From contig JALLLS010000002.1 in the NCBI GenBank assembly GCA_025094145.1, positions 868,001 through 932,000 of the forward strand: a stretch of DNA of 64,000 bases. Reading direction: 5' to 3'. Positions 21,360 through 32,900 of the stretch are shown here, in pieces. Every line of letters begins with the position of its first letter. Position 1 is the first letter of the stretch. The translations under genes and the position numbers were made by a program. Under the pieces are notes generated by a model. It made no database searches. It saw only the letters and a program-made list of their open reading frames with translations, and had not been told where the DNA came from. The DNA is from Spinellus fusiger. Its lineage: Eukaryota > Mucoromycota > Mucoromycetes > Mucorales > Phycomycetaceae.

Positions 21360-22870
21360 TATTAGCTACCTTCTATTTGCAATTGATATATTATAGGTCC
21401 TTTCGTTATCCATGTGAGTAGAGTTTTTTTTATTGTAGGAAGGCGACATAAGACATACAGTATCTGGAAACAGCAATGGAACAAGTTGATATAGAACATG
21501 TCGATAAGATAGTTTACCATGCAATGTATGATTCCCAATAGAGCGAGAAGAGTGGTGAATGGGAGAAGAAGAACGGGCAAGCTGGCAGACAGTATGCGAC
21601 GAAACTGTTTGAGAGGTCAATTTAGATAATTTGTATTCAAGTGGAAAGACTATAGCATCACGATATACACCAAGATTGGGTGGCTCAAGTGGGCTTTAAA
21701 GAAGGATTCATAGAGACTAGGACTGTTTAGATTCCTTTGATGTGTTTCACAGCAAAGATCACCTTGAGCAGTGTCACAGACAAACCTCCCTTTACCAGAG
21801 ACTTGGAGAATCTTGGCCTATTAATAAATCCAGCTTGATGCTCTTGCCATATCTCACTCAATGACAACTCTAAACATGTAGAGAGAGATGGTAAGCATCC
21901 GGAAAATTATTGAGATAAAAGGTCTACAACACAAAAGAGAAGTGATAGTGTGCTTGAGGAAAGGCACAAAAGAGCAAGACCAAAGAAGCAAATGTATACC
22001 ATAGAGTGACAGTGCCAGTGTCTTTTTGAGATTGATAAGAGCATTTGAATCAAAAGAATATATAGCAAGGTCAAGTAAACGAGGCAGATCCGACTGATCC
22101 TGCATAAACACCAAAGCATCATCAGAATAAGCCAGGATCTTGACAGGTTCAGGTGCTAGGGATCCAGATGATGAAGGAGACAGGCTTCAATAATATCTAA
22201 TAAATCGTGGATCGTGCACAATTGATCCTAGTAATGACTCAAATGTAATGCTAAACAGTATAGGTGATATAGGATCTCCTTAGTGTATTCCACAACCTTG
22301 ATGTACTCTGTGAGAGAAATAACCATTCACATGGATACATGTATTCGTCTAGAAGAAAAGATAATCAACGCATCGAAGAAAGCTATCTGGAAATCCAAAA
22401 TGCACAAGAACACGAGAGAGATACACAGGATGCACAGGGTCGTATGTTTTTTCTTGATCAAGAAGGCCAATTCTGGGATTGTCAAATGTATAAGCATATT
22501 CCATAATCAAGCTAGTAAGCATGTCATAATCAGCAATAAAGTGATTATGCATGAAGCCTGTCTGACTTCTAGTGATCAGTGGTTGAGTTATTGGAATGAT
22601 TCGAGCATTCACAAGTCTAGTAAATGTCTTAGCATCTGTGTTAATAAATAAAATGGGGTGCCAACTGGCTAAGTTAGCAAGATCATCCTTCTTAGGAAGC
22701 AAGATCACACAAGTGTGCTACCAACTGTCAGAGAATATCTCACTGAGAGCATCTGAGTAGACTCTAATAAGTAGATTCTGGTATTCAGAATGACAAAATA
22801 CTAATGCCAGAATCTCATAAGGCATTCCATCTGGTCCTGGACTGCCTCCAGAATGTGATGACTGTGCTTA
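21360..22870 (-). pseudogene. Decayed LINE (non-LTR) reverse transcriptase
   Basis: Read on the minus strand in one frame from about 22,868 down to 21,854, this encodes recognisable reverse transcriptase blocks: SPGPDGMPYEIL, then ILLPKKDDLANLASWHPILFINTDAK (motifs 1-2), QTGFMHNHFIADYDML, LLDQEKTYDPVHPVYL (degenerate motif A; the family norm is D-x-x-KAYD), CGIH-stop-GDPISPILF (motif B region) and AYSDDALVF (the catalytic Y/F-x-D-D box as YSDD). At least four in-frame stops and substitutions show it is dead. Downstream, about 21,360-21,850, weaker connection-domain-like sequence continues. The LLPKK and INTDAK blocks are typical of fungal LINEs related to Tad/L1-like elements. The 5' and 3' ends are not definable by eye. 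Confidence 0.82.
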
Positions 22871-23188
22871 CTGCACTACATATTTTATCACTCATCACCA
22901 CTCTATCATAACAATTATTCGTCCTTGCCATTCACTCCATCACTCCCTCTCTATGCCATAACTTATACACTCTTATATTTATCACTTATTATTTATCATT
23001 CAGAAATTGGATAGTACCATAAAAACTTCAGTATAAACACATATCCAATTGTCACAATAAAATATGCATTATGACATCTGCTATCAGACTATACTCTACA
23101 CTATCTTCTGTCTTGTACGCAAAACACCTAGTACCATCTGCCTAACTGTTTCCAGGGGGACCTCACACATGGATAAAGTTAGAGTTGA

Positions 23189-23459
23189 ACATGAATAATA
23201 CTCATTGCACTAGTAAAGAGTGAGAAAAGGCAGAAGTCAGTTATATCGAAATCTAGACTTCATTTATAGTTTTCTTACTTTTTATTATTATTATTGCTAT
23301 AACTAAATGAATCTCTTGAACACATGGTTGGCAATCTCAATGCATAAAGAATAAATTCTCAATAAGACAGCATAGAAGTCATTGGCAAGTTGCTTAGTGA
23401 TTGGTGGAGTCTATTCTGGTACATATCATCAGAGAATCTTCCAACTACTATTCAATTGT
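23189..23459. repeat. Dispersed repeat, copy 1 (~271 bp)
   Basis: This sequence recurs in the same orientation at 27253-27535 with high identity over its full length. The main difference is the length of an internal ATT microsatellite. No coding potential, terminal inverted repeats or poly-A tail is evident, and the flanks diverge abruptly at both ends. It may be a solo LTR, a non-autonomous element or a retrotransposon 3' segment; its class is unknown. Confidence 0.85.
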
Positions 23460-23855
23460 GTTTAGGGTGCTATTCTATCTAATTAGAAAGGTTATTGGGC
23501 CTAAAGATACTTATAAGCCCGTTAAAGTCATGTATGCGTTTATGTATATATGTGTTAAGCACTATAGCTCTATTATCAGTACTTCTAATTAAAGTAGACA
23601 TTGTATATACATATATCAAAGAATGTAATCATTGTGGTGAATCGGATTCTAGTTGGTATTTCTTCATAGTGCACTTTTTTTATTACATTTCACCTTCACT
23701 TATTTCTTATCTACTATAGATGGGTGTAATACTCGCACTGTCTCATAAAACAACACAATAGAATTCTGCTCACGGAAGAGATATCCATATTCAACATAAA
23801 ATTAATATCAGAAAATGATATACTGTTTATTAATGGCTCATTAGTAGTAGAGATA

Positions 23856-25216
23856 CAGTGGCTTTCAATAAAACAAGGAAGATTTCAAATTCAAACCATA
23901 ATTTTACCCTTGAATTTTTTTTAAATTAAACATTCTTCATTTATCGCCTTTTCACTCTAATGTCTACCTCATCTAACACCACCGAACAAATCAAAAAACC
24001 TCTTGGAAACAGGAAAATAAATTTTGGTGACTTCACCCACTGTCTCATTGCTCACGAGGCCACCGTTAATGGGACCAGCCATGTTGCCATTTCTGCTAGG
24101 TTTAGATTTTTTCAACATCTTGTTTCCCGTATCGTAAAGAGATACAAAGAAACTGGTTGCTTCAAGGCCAAGAAGAGCATTGGGTGAAAGCCCATTCTTA
24201 ATGAGAGGGACGAGAGAGAGGTCAGTCGCAAAGTGGGAAGGGATTCATTCCAGACAATGGATCAACTTCGCAAGCAGATGACCACCCAAGTGTCCATGAA
24301 CACTTTTAGAAAATTGATGAAGAAACTTGGCCTGTTTTCTTGCAGGGTGGTTAAGAAACATTCTCTCACTATTAAACACAAGAAGTTGAGACTTGCTTGT
24401 GCTAAGGCTCACCTTCACTGGACAGAAGAAGACTGGAAGACAGTCATCTGGTCCGATGAGTCAAAGTACCAACTAATGAGGACCAACAACCACAACAGAG
24501 TGGTGAGCAAGAAGAAAAAGGGGATAATATCAAAGAATGTCAAGCCCACCATGAAGTTTGGTGGTGGTAGTGTAGTGGTGTGGGGTTCTTTCTCTGGTGA
24601 AGGTGTTGGAAGGTTGGTGCCTGTGGAGGGCAGTATAGACAGTAGAAGATAAATTGAGATCTTAAAGAAGAATTACTGCCCTGAGCTGGCTCAACTCAAG
24701 GCAATGAATCCAGAGATCGATTACGTTTTTCAAGAAGACAATGCTAGCTGCCACAAGAGTAAAGAGTCCAGGCTATGGAAGGCACAAGAGACCATTGCCA
24801 CTATGGAGGGGTGGCCATTGCAAAGCCCCAACCTCAACCCCATAGAGCATTTATGGGAGGTGCTTTACAGGGCAATAAGAAAAAGGATGACTCCAGCAAG
24901 TACTCTACAAGATTTAGAGGTGCTCTTGTTAGAAGAATGGGAGAATATTCCCAAGGAGGTTACCAACAACCTCATTAACAGCATGCATCAGAGATGTAGG
25001 GCTGTCATTGAAGCCGAGGGTGGAAGCATAAAATATTAAGAGTTTCCACCCAATAAATTTTTATTTATTATCCTGTTGACCTTCTTTATACTTTATCCAA
25101 CTTTCAAGTCTCTACTGTGTGTTTAATGTATGTTTTTATGATAAAGAATAAGTATTTCCTATTACAGAATTATACCGGGGCATGAAAAAATTCCATTATT
25201 ATTTTGAAAGCCACTG
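23856..25216 (+). mobile_element. Tc1/mariner-type DNA transposon with TA target-site duplication
   Basis: A 1,361-bp element. Both ends begin with the same 13-bp inverted repeat CAGTGGCTTTCAA (left at 23856, right ending at 25216) and similarity decays beyond it. TA dinucleotides at 23854-23855 and 25217-25218 are the target-site duplication expected of this superfamily. One transposase gene fills the interior on the plus strand. Short TIRs and complete ends suggest a relatively recent insertion, although the transposase is interrupted. The right end lies inside an RS/RGG-type reading frame on the minus strand. Confidence 0.93.
23960..25039 (+). pseudogene. Tc1/mariner transposase, interrupted by two in-frame stops
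   Basis: One continuous frame from 23960 to 25039 is broken only by a TGA at 24185-24187 and a TAA at 24650-24652; there is no frameshift. The N-terminal part has a helix-turn-helix-like segment (FFQHLVSRIVKRYKETGCF), as in Tc1 DNA-binding domains. The DDE domain shows WSDES (first Asp), QEDNASCH (second Asp) and LQSPNLNPIEHLWE (Glu). I count 35 residues between the second Asp and the Glu, so a DD35E spacing. The intact form would cut and paste the element via its TIRs; this copy cannot encode it without readthrough. About 359 codons would be full length, normal for the family. Confidence 0.92.
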
Positions 25217-25622
25217 TAGTATCAGTAGTATCAGTGGCATTAGTATTATTACCAAACATTAGATGGCCCAGACGTCCCACTATGGGGCGAGGGATCCTTG
25301 TTGAGAAAGATCCCCCGCCTCCATCTCTTCTCACACCACGAACACCGCCACGAACACCGCCATGAACAACACAAACAGCACGAACAACACCACGAACAAC
25401 AATAGTAGAAGTTGTAGGTGCATCACCAACAACACCACGTTCTCTACTCATTCTGTTGACCGCACGGTCAAAACCGCGGACAAGAGAGGCAGAACGAGGA
25501 CCAACACAAGAAGAAGAGCGGGAAGAAGAGCGGGAACGAACACTACGTCTCCCACGAACTGGGGAACGGGAGCGAGAAAGAGGTCGAGAATAGGCGTTGC
25601 CACGGAGATTAGTTAAATTCAT
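25170..25622 (-). CDS. RS/RGG-rich protein fragment, 3' end disrupted by the Tc1 element
   Basis: An open frame from ATG 25622. Residues ~12-45 are an Arg-Ser stretch (SRSRSPVRGRRSVRSRSSS), followed by Val/Arg/Gly-rich repeats (VVRGVVRA, GGVRGGVRGVRR) and a Thr/Asp tail. RS and RGG content suggests an RNA-binding or splicing-associated protein; no folded domain is recognised. The last ~16 codons lie inside the Tc1 right end, so the present C-terminus is transposon-derived. Across the TA target the frame before insertion would have stayed open for about 46 more codons into 23853-23715. It may be a disrupted gene, a fragment, or a chance GC-rich ORF. Confidence 0.4.
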   Translation of the reverse strand: MNLTNLRGNAYSRPLSRSRSPVRGRRSVRSRSSSRSSSCVGPRSASLVRGFDRAVNRMSRERGVVGDAPTTSTIVVRGVVRAVCVVHGGVRGGVRGVRRDGGGGSFSTRIPRPIVGRLGHLMFGNNTNATDTTDTTVAFKIIMEFFHAPV

Positions 25623-25689
25623 TTTAAAGAAAAGAAGAAAAAACCAGTTTATTGATTGACTTATGATATAAATATGAATCAAATCATTA

Positions 25690-27252
25690 GAGTCGCGTCA
25701 TCAACTTCACATGCCCTGAGATGAGTAGACATTACTGTTTGAGTTTGAAAAAGTTTTATGCAGTCACCTTATTTTAATTCACCGTGACTTTTGCTGCTAT
25801 GAGAGCACTCATTCAAACTATATGCATCAAGCGTGGGTAATAAGTTCTGTGGCTCTGGTAAATTTTACACAGTCGCTATTGTACACGGTGTTGAAACTGT
25901 GACCACAGAAGAGTTAATTGCCATTTACATGAACAAGAAAGAGCTTATTACTTTTGACGAAACCATTCAGTGTTTCTTTTGTGTTTTTACTGGCTAAGTT
26001 GACATGCAAAAAGAAAGGGGTCTATTATTATTATTTTGGATTCAGTTTTAGATGTCCGTATCTGGAAACCCAATTAACACCATGCCATACTGATGTCTTA
26101 TGTCCTGTAGACTCTATTAATTCTTCAACTTGGGTACATCTATCTGTTCCATGATATTTTAAGTACATACACTGTTGTATATATCTCCTTTTTTATCTCA
26201 ATAGCCAAAGTTAAACGATACTTTCTTCTTTTTTGTGTGACAGCCATTTATCGTACTATTCTATTCAAGTGTTTCAGCTACACTCATATGTATTTTCTTA
26301 AAATTGAAATTGGAATTGGAAACACAGCCGTGAATATAATTCAATAGCTCAGATATTGTCTTTTGTAAAGACAAAGTACACTGCATGAAAACATAGCCTA
26401 TATGTATGTTGGATTTGAGTGTGTAGTTTGAGACCACGGGACAAAAGACTACTAGGACAGCATAGAATGGGTTGGATCAAATGAAACATATAGACAGAAG
26501 ACAAACAACAGTAACAAGAAACACCAAGCGGAAATTATGTTTGACTTTCGAACTCACACACTGCAGAATGTAGAGTTATGAATTACCTCAACAGTATATC
26601 TAGAGTATAGAGAGAATACGAGTGCTGTTTATTCTATACAGTTTCTCTATCTTTTATACCTTTGATCTGTAGTGCCATAAGTCTACCTAGCGGAATAAAT
26701 AGTACAGGTGGTAAAGGAGATGTAAATTCAAAGAATAATAAAGACAGATTCATCTGAAATTGATTTTTTTGTTTGTTAGTATAATTAAAGACCGCTGCAT
26801 ATGATACAATAGTGAGAAAACAGAGATGTATGCTTACAATACATGCAATTGCATCTATATATTATAATGTGGTATATGAATACATAGATGAATAAAATGT
26901 GTATCAGATTATCAATGTACATACGCTTACATAATAGAGACAAACTACAGTGAAATACTTTATAAATACTTCTTTTTGTATAGAAAATAACTAATACCAA
27001 GTAAACCGGTGTCTATGTGTAGTAATTTGTTTGTTGTACATTATTTTCTTCTACGGTTTAAAGAAGAGAGATAGGCATATAGAAATATATATTCCATTTA
27101 GACACTACTGCTTTTTTTTCTTCAAGAAAACAGATGTTCATCAAAAGTACAAGCAGTGTTCGTCATAAGCACAAATACACAATAAATAAGAATACAAAAG
27201 TCCTTTTTAATAAATCTCTGGTATTTTATTGCATGGGTAAGGCTATAAATGT
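25690..27252. other. AT-rich intergenic sequence with one decayed coding relic
   Basis: Mostly low-complexity AT-rich DNA. A 65-codon open stretch without a start at about 25806-25999 (+) reads plausibly as protein (GSGKFYTVAIVHGVETVTTE then MNKKELITFDETIQ) and ends in a stop. It looks like a fragment of an unrecognised gene or element. Nothing else coding is seen. Confidence 0.4.
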
Positions 27253-27535
27253 ACATGAATAATATTCATTGCACTAGTAAAGAGTGAGAAAAAGCAGAAG
27301 TCAGTTATATCGAAATCTAGACTTCATTTATAGTTTTCGTACTTTATTATTATTATTATTATTATTATTATTGCTATAACTAAATGAATCTCTTGAACAC
27401 ATGGTTGGCAATCTCAATGCATAAAGAAGAAACTCTCAATAAGACAGTATAGAAGTCATTAGCAAGTTGCTTAGTGATTGGTGGAGTCTATTCTGGTGCA
27501 CATCATCAGAGCATCTCCCAACTACTACTCAATTG
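27253..27535. repeat. Dispersed repeat, copy 2 (~283 bp)
   Basis: Direct-orientation partner of 23189-23459. The internal ATT tract (about 27340-27375) is longer than in copy 1 and accounts for most of the length difference; the rest differs by scattered substitutions only. Confidence 0.85.
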
Positions 27536-28797
27536 TTTATGTGGTTTCATCATTCTTAATGACTTTATTCAATTGAGTCTATTTAGACTCAGTAGCATAT
27601 AAACCTCAGCTTTAGGACGGTCAACTAGACACTATCCCAACGCTATTTGATGTATCTTATTATCTTTCTATCGTGTCATTGAGAATGACATCACCATTTG
27701 GTTGGAGGCTGTAGTTGATGCCAAAGCTGAGACAAACAGAAAATACAAAAGAATCATGGAAGCAGTTCCTTTTCAAGACATCCATATTCTTTCCAGAGCT
27801 TGCATTGTACTTCATTATGTACATATACCCCATATGTTTGCCAATAATAATGCCTTATATAATGCTATTAACACCATTCAGCTTTATTTTGAGATTGGTT
27901 TAATTTGATAGAAGGCCTGTATATAATTTTATTGGTAACCAACTAGTGTCATAATTATTCATGAGCTTACAGTACAGCTCATTAGACAAAGGCATAGAGC
28001 ATTACTATTCATGATACTAATAACAGTATTTGTGAATCCATTGAATCCTTAATTTTATATGTACTCAAGGCACCATAGATCTGTTAATATACTTGAAATG
28101 ACATTTTATTTTTGATAATAAAACTGGCCACTGTGCCAATATAAAACTTAGTTATCTTTTGTAAATTTTAATTTTTACTCATATTGTCTGATAAGCTATT
28201 TCCTCAAGGATCACCCTGGCATTCTTCCATCGAACTATTTCTCATCTAAAGTTAATGGGTGTGTTTTTAACAATGCTCTCCTTATAATGAAGCTTAAGGA
28301 TCTTTGTTACAATGGATTTATCTTAGTCTAGAATGTGTTTAATGTTAGAAGTCAACTTGTTCTTTATTTATGACTCATGAACAATAAGAGACTGAGTCTA
28401 GGTGCTAGTTTATTTGTGTATTATCTATAGGGTTCTTATAAAAGTGTGAAGAATTAAAGAGAAAAGATATATAAGATAGGATAGTTTAAAAAAGAAATAG
28501 TAAAATCATGTACAAAGATTGACTCACTATAAATCATTACGGAATTTTATCTGAAATCATTATGGATTCTTAGTATAGAGTACATGGATTCTTTTTTCTT
28601 TGTATTCTTAGTGGGGTTCATGGACTAGCCATCGCCACCTGAAAGATCTCTCTTGAATGACGTCACATTCAGGATGCCTCTGAAATGGGAAATAGTCTTG
28701 GTGAGCCCTCCTCCCTATAAGTTTTTTTTTGTGAAAAGACTTTCCCTTGTTTTCTTCTGAAGCCTTCTCTCTTCTCGCCCGAGTCAACGACAGCAGA
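27536..28797. other. Intergenic region with coding relics upstream of the MIC19-like gene
   Basis: A start-less open frame at about 27690-27908 (+) reads EAVVDAKAETNRKYKRIMEA onward. A second at about 28186-28331 (+) reads CLISYFLKDHPGILPSNYFS and continues in the same frame through stops to ~28440. Both look like decayed protein-coding sequence, possibly transposase remnants, but I cannot assign a family. A TGACTCA heptamer occurs at 28520-28526. The last ~200 bp are presumably the promoter of the downstream gene. Confidence 0.35.
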
Positions 28798-29500
28798 ATG
28801 GGAGCACAACAATCCAAATCAGAGCCAGTTATATTCTATAACCCTAACGTGCCTCTTCAGGTAAACATCTCTCGTTTGCTATTCTAGGCTTATAGATATC
28901 TTACGCCTGTGCATTTTCTTTCCTTCCTTCCTTCCTTCTTACTAGTTCTCTCAAGGCCTTGTTGAATCCCTTGAGACTCGCACAAAGGTAATTATACCAA
29001 GGCACTAATACACTAAAACATTAACACTATGGTATCAGAGCGTGCCTGCTTCTGAAAACACAGCCTCCACTCAGGATGTTGAAGCCCATGTACGTGAGCG
29101 TGTGGCAGAAGAACTTAAACAATTAGAACAGCACCAACAACAACTGAATGAGAATCTCTTTGATGAACTGAAGAAGAAGAACATTGCCAATGATGCCAAT
29201 TCAGTTGTTATTGGTACAGATATTGACCATGTGATTGAGAGAATCAAAAGGTAGGCCTTGTTGGTAGGCTGGTCACTGACACTTGTTTAGAGCACCTGCC
29301 AAAACCATGCCAGTAGAGGTCACCGAGAGCTTCAATGCAGTCACTGAATGTTACAGGTAACAGATCTATATCCCCCTTGTTCTTTTACTAACCGTGCTAG
29401 AAATAATCCTGATCGATCCCTCAACTGCTGGGAAGAGGTCGAGGCATTCAAGGAGTCTGTAGCCAAAATACAAAAGATATTTGTAGCTGCACATCAATGA
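28798..29500 (+). CDS. MICOS complex subunit MIC19-like (CHCH domain)
   Basis: Five exons (28798-28860, 28946-28987, 29039-29250, 29291-29356, 29401-29500) encode 160 residues. The N-terminus MGAQQSKSEP is a classical N-myristoylation start (Gly2, Ser6), as in MIC19/CHCHD3. The FYNPNVPLQFSQGL segment follows, then a charged coiled coil (DVEAHVRERVAEELKQLEQH). The C-terminus contains CYRNNPDRSLNCWEEVEAFK, two cysteines separated by ten residues, matching the first pair of the CHCHD3 CHCH fold. The second Cys pair of animal proteins is absent, as in fungal Mic19. The product is expected in the mitochondrial intermembrane space, stabilising crista junctions with Mic60. The short length and N-terminal pattern favour Mic19 over Mic25. 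Confidence 0.82.
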
Positions 29501-29923
29501 GTGTAAGAATATGCCTAAGAATAAAAATAAAATAAAAAAAAGCCAAGGCAAAAGAGAGAGAACAAGAGGTAACAGGAGAGAGTGTGCATTTGCATTTGTA
29601 TATGCATCTGTATATTTATTATAGAGCATCTGTCTATCCATATCTACATTAATATACGTGGAGTTGGCCAAGAAGACGTCCTAATGAAGTCTAAAAGAAG
29701 CTTCATGGCATCACGTGTAATAAAGAGATCAGGAACAAGGGCTGGGATGTGATGGCTTCTTTAGGACTGCTTTTCGAGTGACCTTACAAGAGAGACATTT
29801 TCTTTTGGCAGAGTGAACAACTGTCACATTTCTCAAGCCACCGCTATTTTTTAAAGCAGAGATTCCCTTTTGAATTCAAAGTGAGAGGAAAAAATAAAGT
29901 GTAACTCTTGTCCACTTGTAAAA
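29501..29923. other. Intergenic spacer between MIC19-like and POL5-like genes
   Basis: About 420 bp holding the 3' region of the MIC19-like gene (A-rich near 29520-29545) and the promoter of the POL5-like gene. No coding feature is seen. Confidence 0.6.
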
Positions 29924-32900
29924 ATGGCAACGACGACTCTTCAGCTCTACTGGGATCTTGCCTCATTTGATCCTATTGTCAGACAGACAGCTGCTCAGTC
30001 ATTGATCCTTGCCCTGACTCAGTTCCAGCAGTCTCATGAACAGACCCTCGAGACGAGTGAAATTGCAGACACCGAAGAAAAACTCAGCATTGCCTGTTCT
30101 TCTGATGTCGCCTATGCTATTCGACGTCTTCTCCGAGGATTGCCTTCTTCTCGTCAAGGTGCTCGCCAAGGATTCTCTCTTGCCTTGACCGAGGTAAGCT
30201 GCACCTAACATAAGAAGAACAGACCCCTGTCAAGAGAGAAAGAGAGAAACAGTATATACTTATTCATGCCCTGTAGCTGTTGGCCATGATTGATGTAGTC
30301 ACTGCCAAGGTAGTCCTTGATCTTCTCTTCCAGTACACCGAGCGTACAGGATCCATGTCTGGAGAAGAAGTGCGTGATATGTTATTTGGTCGTTTGTTTG
30401 GCCTCATGTCCGTTATTGCCTCAGGAATGCTGATTCGCCAATCCACCACTGCCGAAGATGCTACACGTATTATTGAGAGTCTATTTGATATGGCAGAGAC
30501 CAAGTCTTATTTGTCTGAAGTGTGCCATCATGTGGTGATTAATATGCTGCCCTTTGTAAGTCCATGGAAGGGCATTAGACTGTTACTAATATGATTAGAT
30601 CAAATCAACAAGTTACAAGGAAGTTGCCACAGAAAAGATCCTCGAGCTGTTTTTGAGCCAAGTCAGCACTGTTGATCAGCTCAACTTGGCTCTTGCTATC
30701 CAGAAGCATGTGCCCGATGTGGATTTGTCTGCCAAGTTTGTAGGATGGAAAAATACAAATGTCCTTGATCCCGACAATTTACGCCATTTGGCTTTGATCC
30801 TCAAGGTAAAGAGAGGAGGGATAGACATGAGAGCACGGTAACTCATGATAAAATGTTAGGAAGTGCCCATGGAAGAACAAGAGGCTCTGGCAGACTGGAA
30901 ACCTCAACTTCATTCTGTATGGGATTGTCTTTTGAGTGTTTACCTTGAATCCAGCGCAGAGAAAGAAGAAGAGAAGCGTCCAAAAAAGAAGCAGAAGACT
31001 ATAAAAGCCAAAGCTGAATTAAAAGTAGCTTCTTTCCAAGAGTTTTGGACTGCTACTGTTGATGGTAATAAGCCTGTAGAAAGAGTAGGGACTTATGTGA
31101 TTTATTAGACATCATGTTTAACAACACTGCCTCCTATGGCCGTAAGTTCTGGGGATTCCAGTTAGTAGAAAGAGTATTGCCTCGTCTTGCACCCGACCAG
31201 ATGCCATTGATCTTCACCGAGAACTTCATGAGAACCTTTATTAACAACCTCTCTTCTGATGTCCGCTTCTTAAACAAGGCTGCTAAGCATACAGTAAGGC
31301 ATAATAAGACAGAGTGGATGGCTTACTCTTTTTTTTAGGCCACCGTTCTTCAGACGGTGGCACAGGACAATAAGCAAGTGAGCTTTGCATTGGTTACTCA
31401 ATTGATTGGCAAGCACGGCCACCATAACTTTGATAAGATCACCAAGACAAAGCTTGTGGAGACATTGCTGTCTACTATGGACACAGAAGGTATCAAGGCT
31501 TATCTTGAATACCTTGCAGAGACTTTTGTAAAGCAAGCCGAGTTGAAGAGGTAGAGAAAACCGTAATATGGAGTATGGCATGGGCTGACATGTTTTTAGT
31601 GACGATTCCAAGCGCCTCAATACACGCAGAGAATGGGCTATTACCCAGATGACTTTAATGCTTACCAACACAAAGATTCCTAAGGATGAGTCATGGATTA
31701 TTCAACTTGTAAGCTTCTTAATGGTGCATGCCTTTTTTGAAATCAAGAGCACCAAGAGTACTGGCACTTATTTCGAGGTAAACTATAAATAAATTCAATG
31801 TGTAAAGCCAACTCTCTGACACTTGTGTAGGGCCTTCATAAACCATTGCCTGCTCTTTCAGAGACTACCCGTGAATTCTGCAAGGAGCGTTTCCAAGCTG
31901 CTTTGGTTGCTCTCTCTAAAATGACTCAACTTCAAAAGGTCAAGGAAGTGTCAGGTGTTGCTATCAAGACTCGTAGACTCAACGGTATCACCAATGATGG
32001 TGAATTATGGGTCCACCGTATTTATCAGATCAAGGAAGAACTTGAGAAGAAATCCAGTACTCTTAAGCCTGTCTATATGCTTTCTCCTGAGAGTTTGACT
32101 GTAAATAAGAATGTCTCTGTTATTGTTGAGCAATTGAGAGTCAAGGTAATAATAATAGCAGTTTGTAGTTTTTGTTGATCCATAATAACTCATTATTGAC
32201 ATAGGAAAAATCAAATGAGAGCATTGAACGTGGATTTGAGATTCTGTTTTTGAATATACAACTTCATTTATTGGTAGATGAAGAAGATGCACGCTCTGTT
32301 ATGACCGAACTTTTGGATTGTTACAAAAAGACATTTGCTAAAAAGCCTATTAAAGGCAAGAAAGCAGGCAAATCTGCTGCTGCTGAGGAAGAGGCATTAG
32401 AGCCTATTGAAGTCATTGTTGATATCCTTGTTGCCTTTTTGACCAATACATCCACTGTTCTTAAGAATCTTACTGAGCAAGTCTTTGAGATGTTCTCTCA
32501 TTTGATGACTAAGCAAGCTCTTCAAACACTCCTGAATGTAAGTAAAAGAATGAAAATATACAATACAAAGAAGAGGAACTAATACTGTATTTATGACTTC
32601 AGATTTTGGCTACTAGTGAAAACAAAGCTGGTGCTGAAGAGTTGTTTGGCTCAGATGAAGAGGATGAACTCGACATGGACAGTGATGTTGAGATGATTGA
32701 TGACGATGAGGAGGAAGATATGGATGATGATTTGAAACTCAAAGTACAGGAAGCTATGAAAGCACAGGGCATTTTGGCTAACAGTGATGATGAGGATGAG
32801 GAGGAAGCTGATTTGGATGATGAAGCCATGGCTGCTTTTGATAGCAAACTTGCTGAAGTCTTCAAGCAAAAGAAACTTGCAAAGAGTGAACAAAAAGGTA

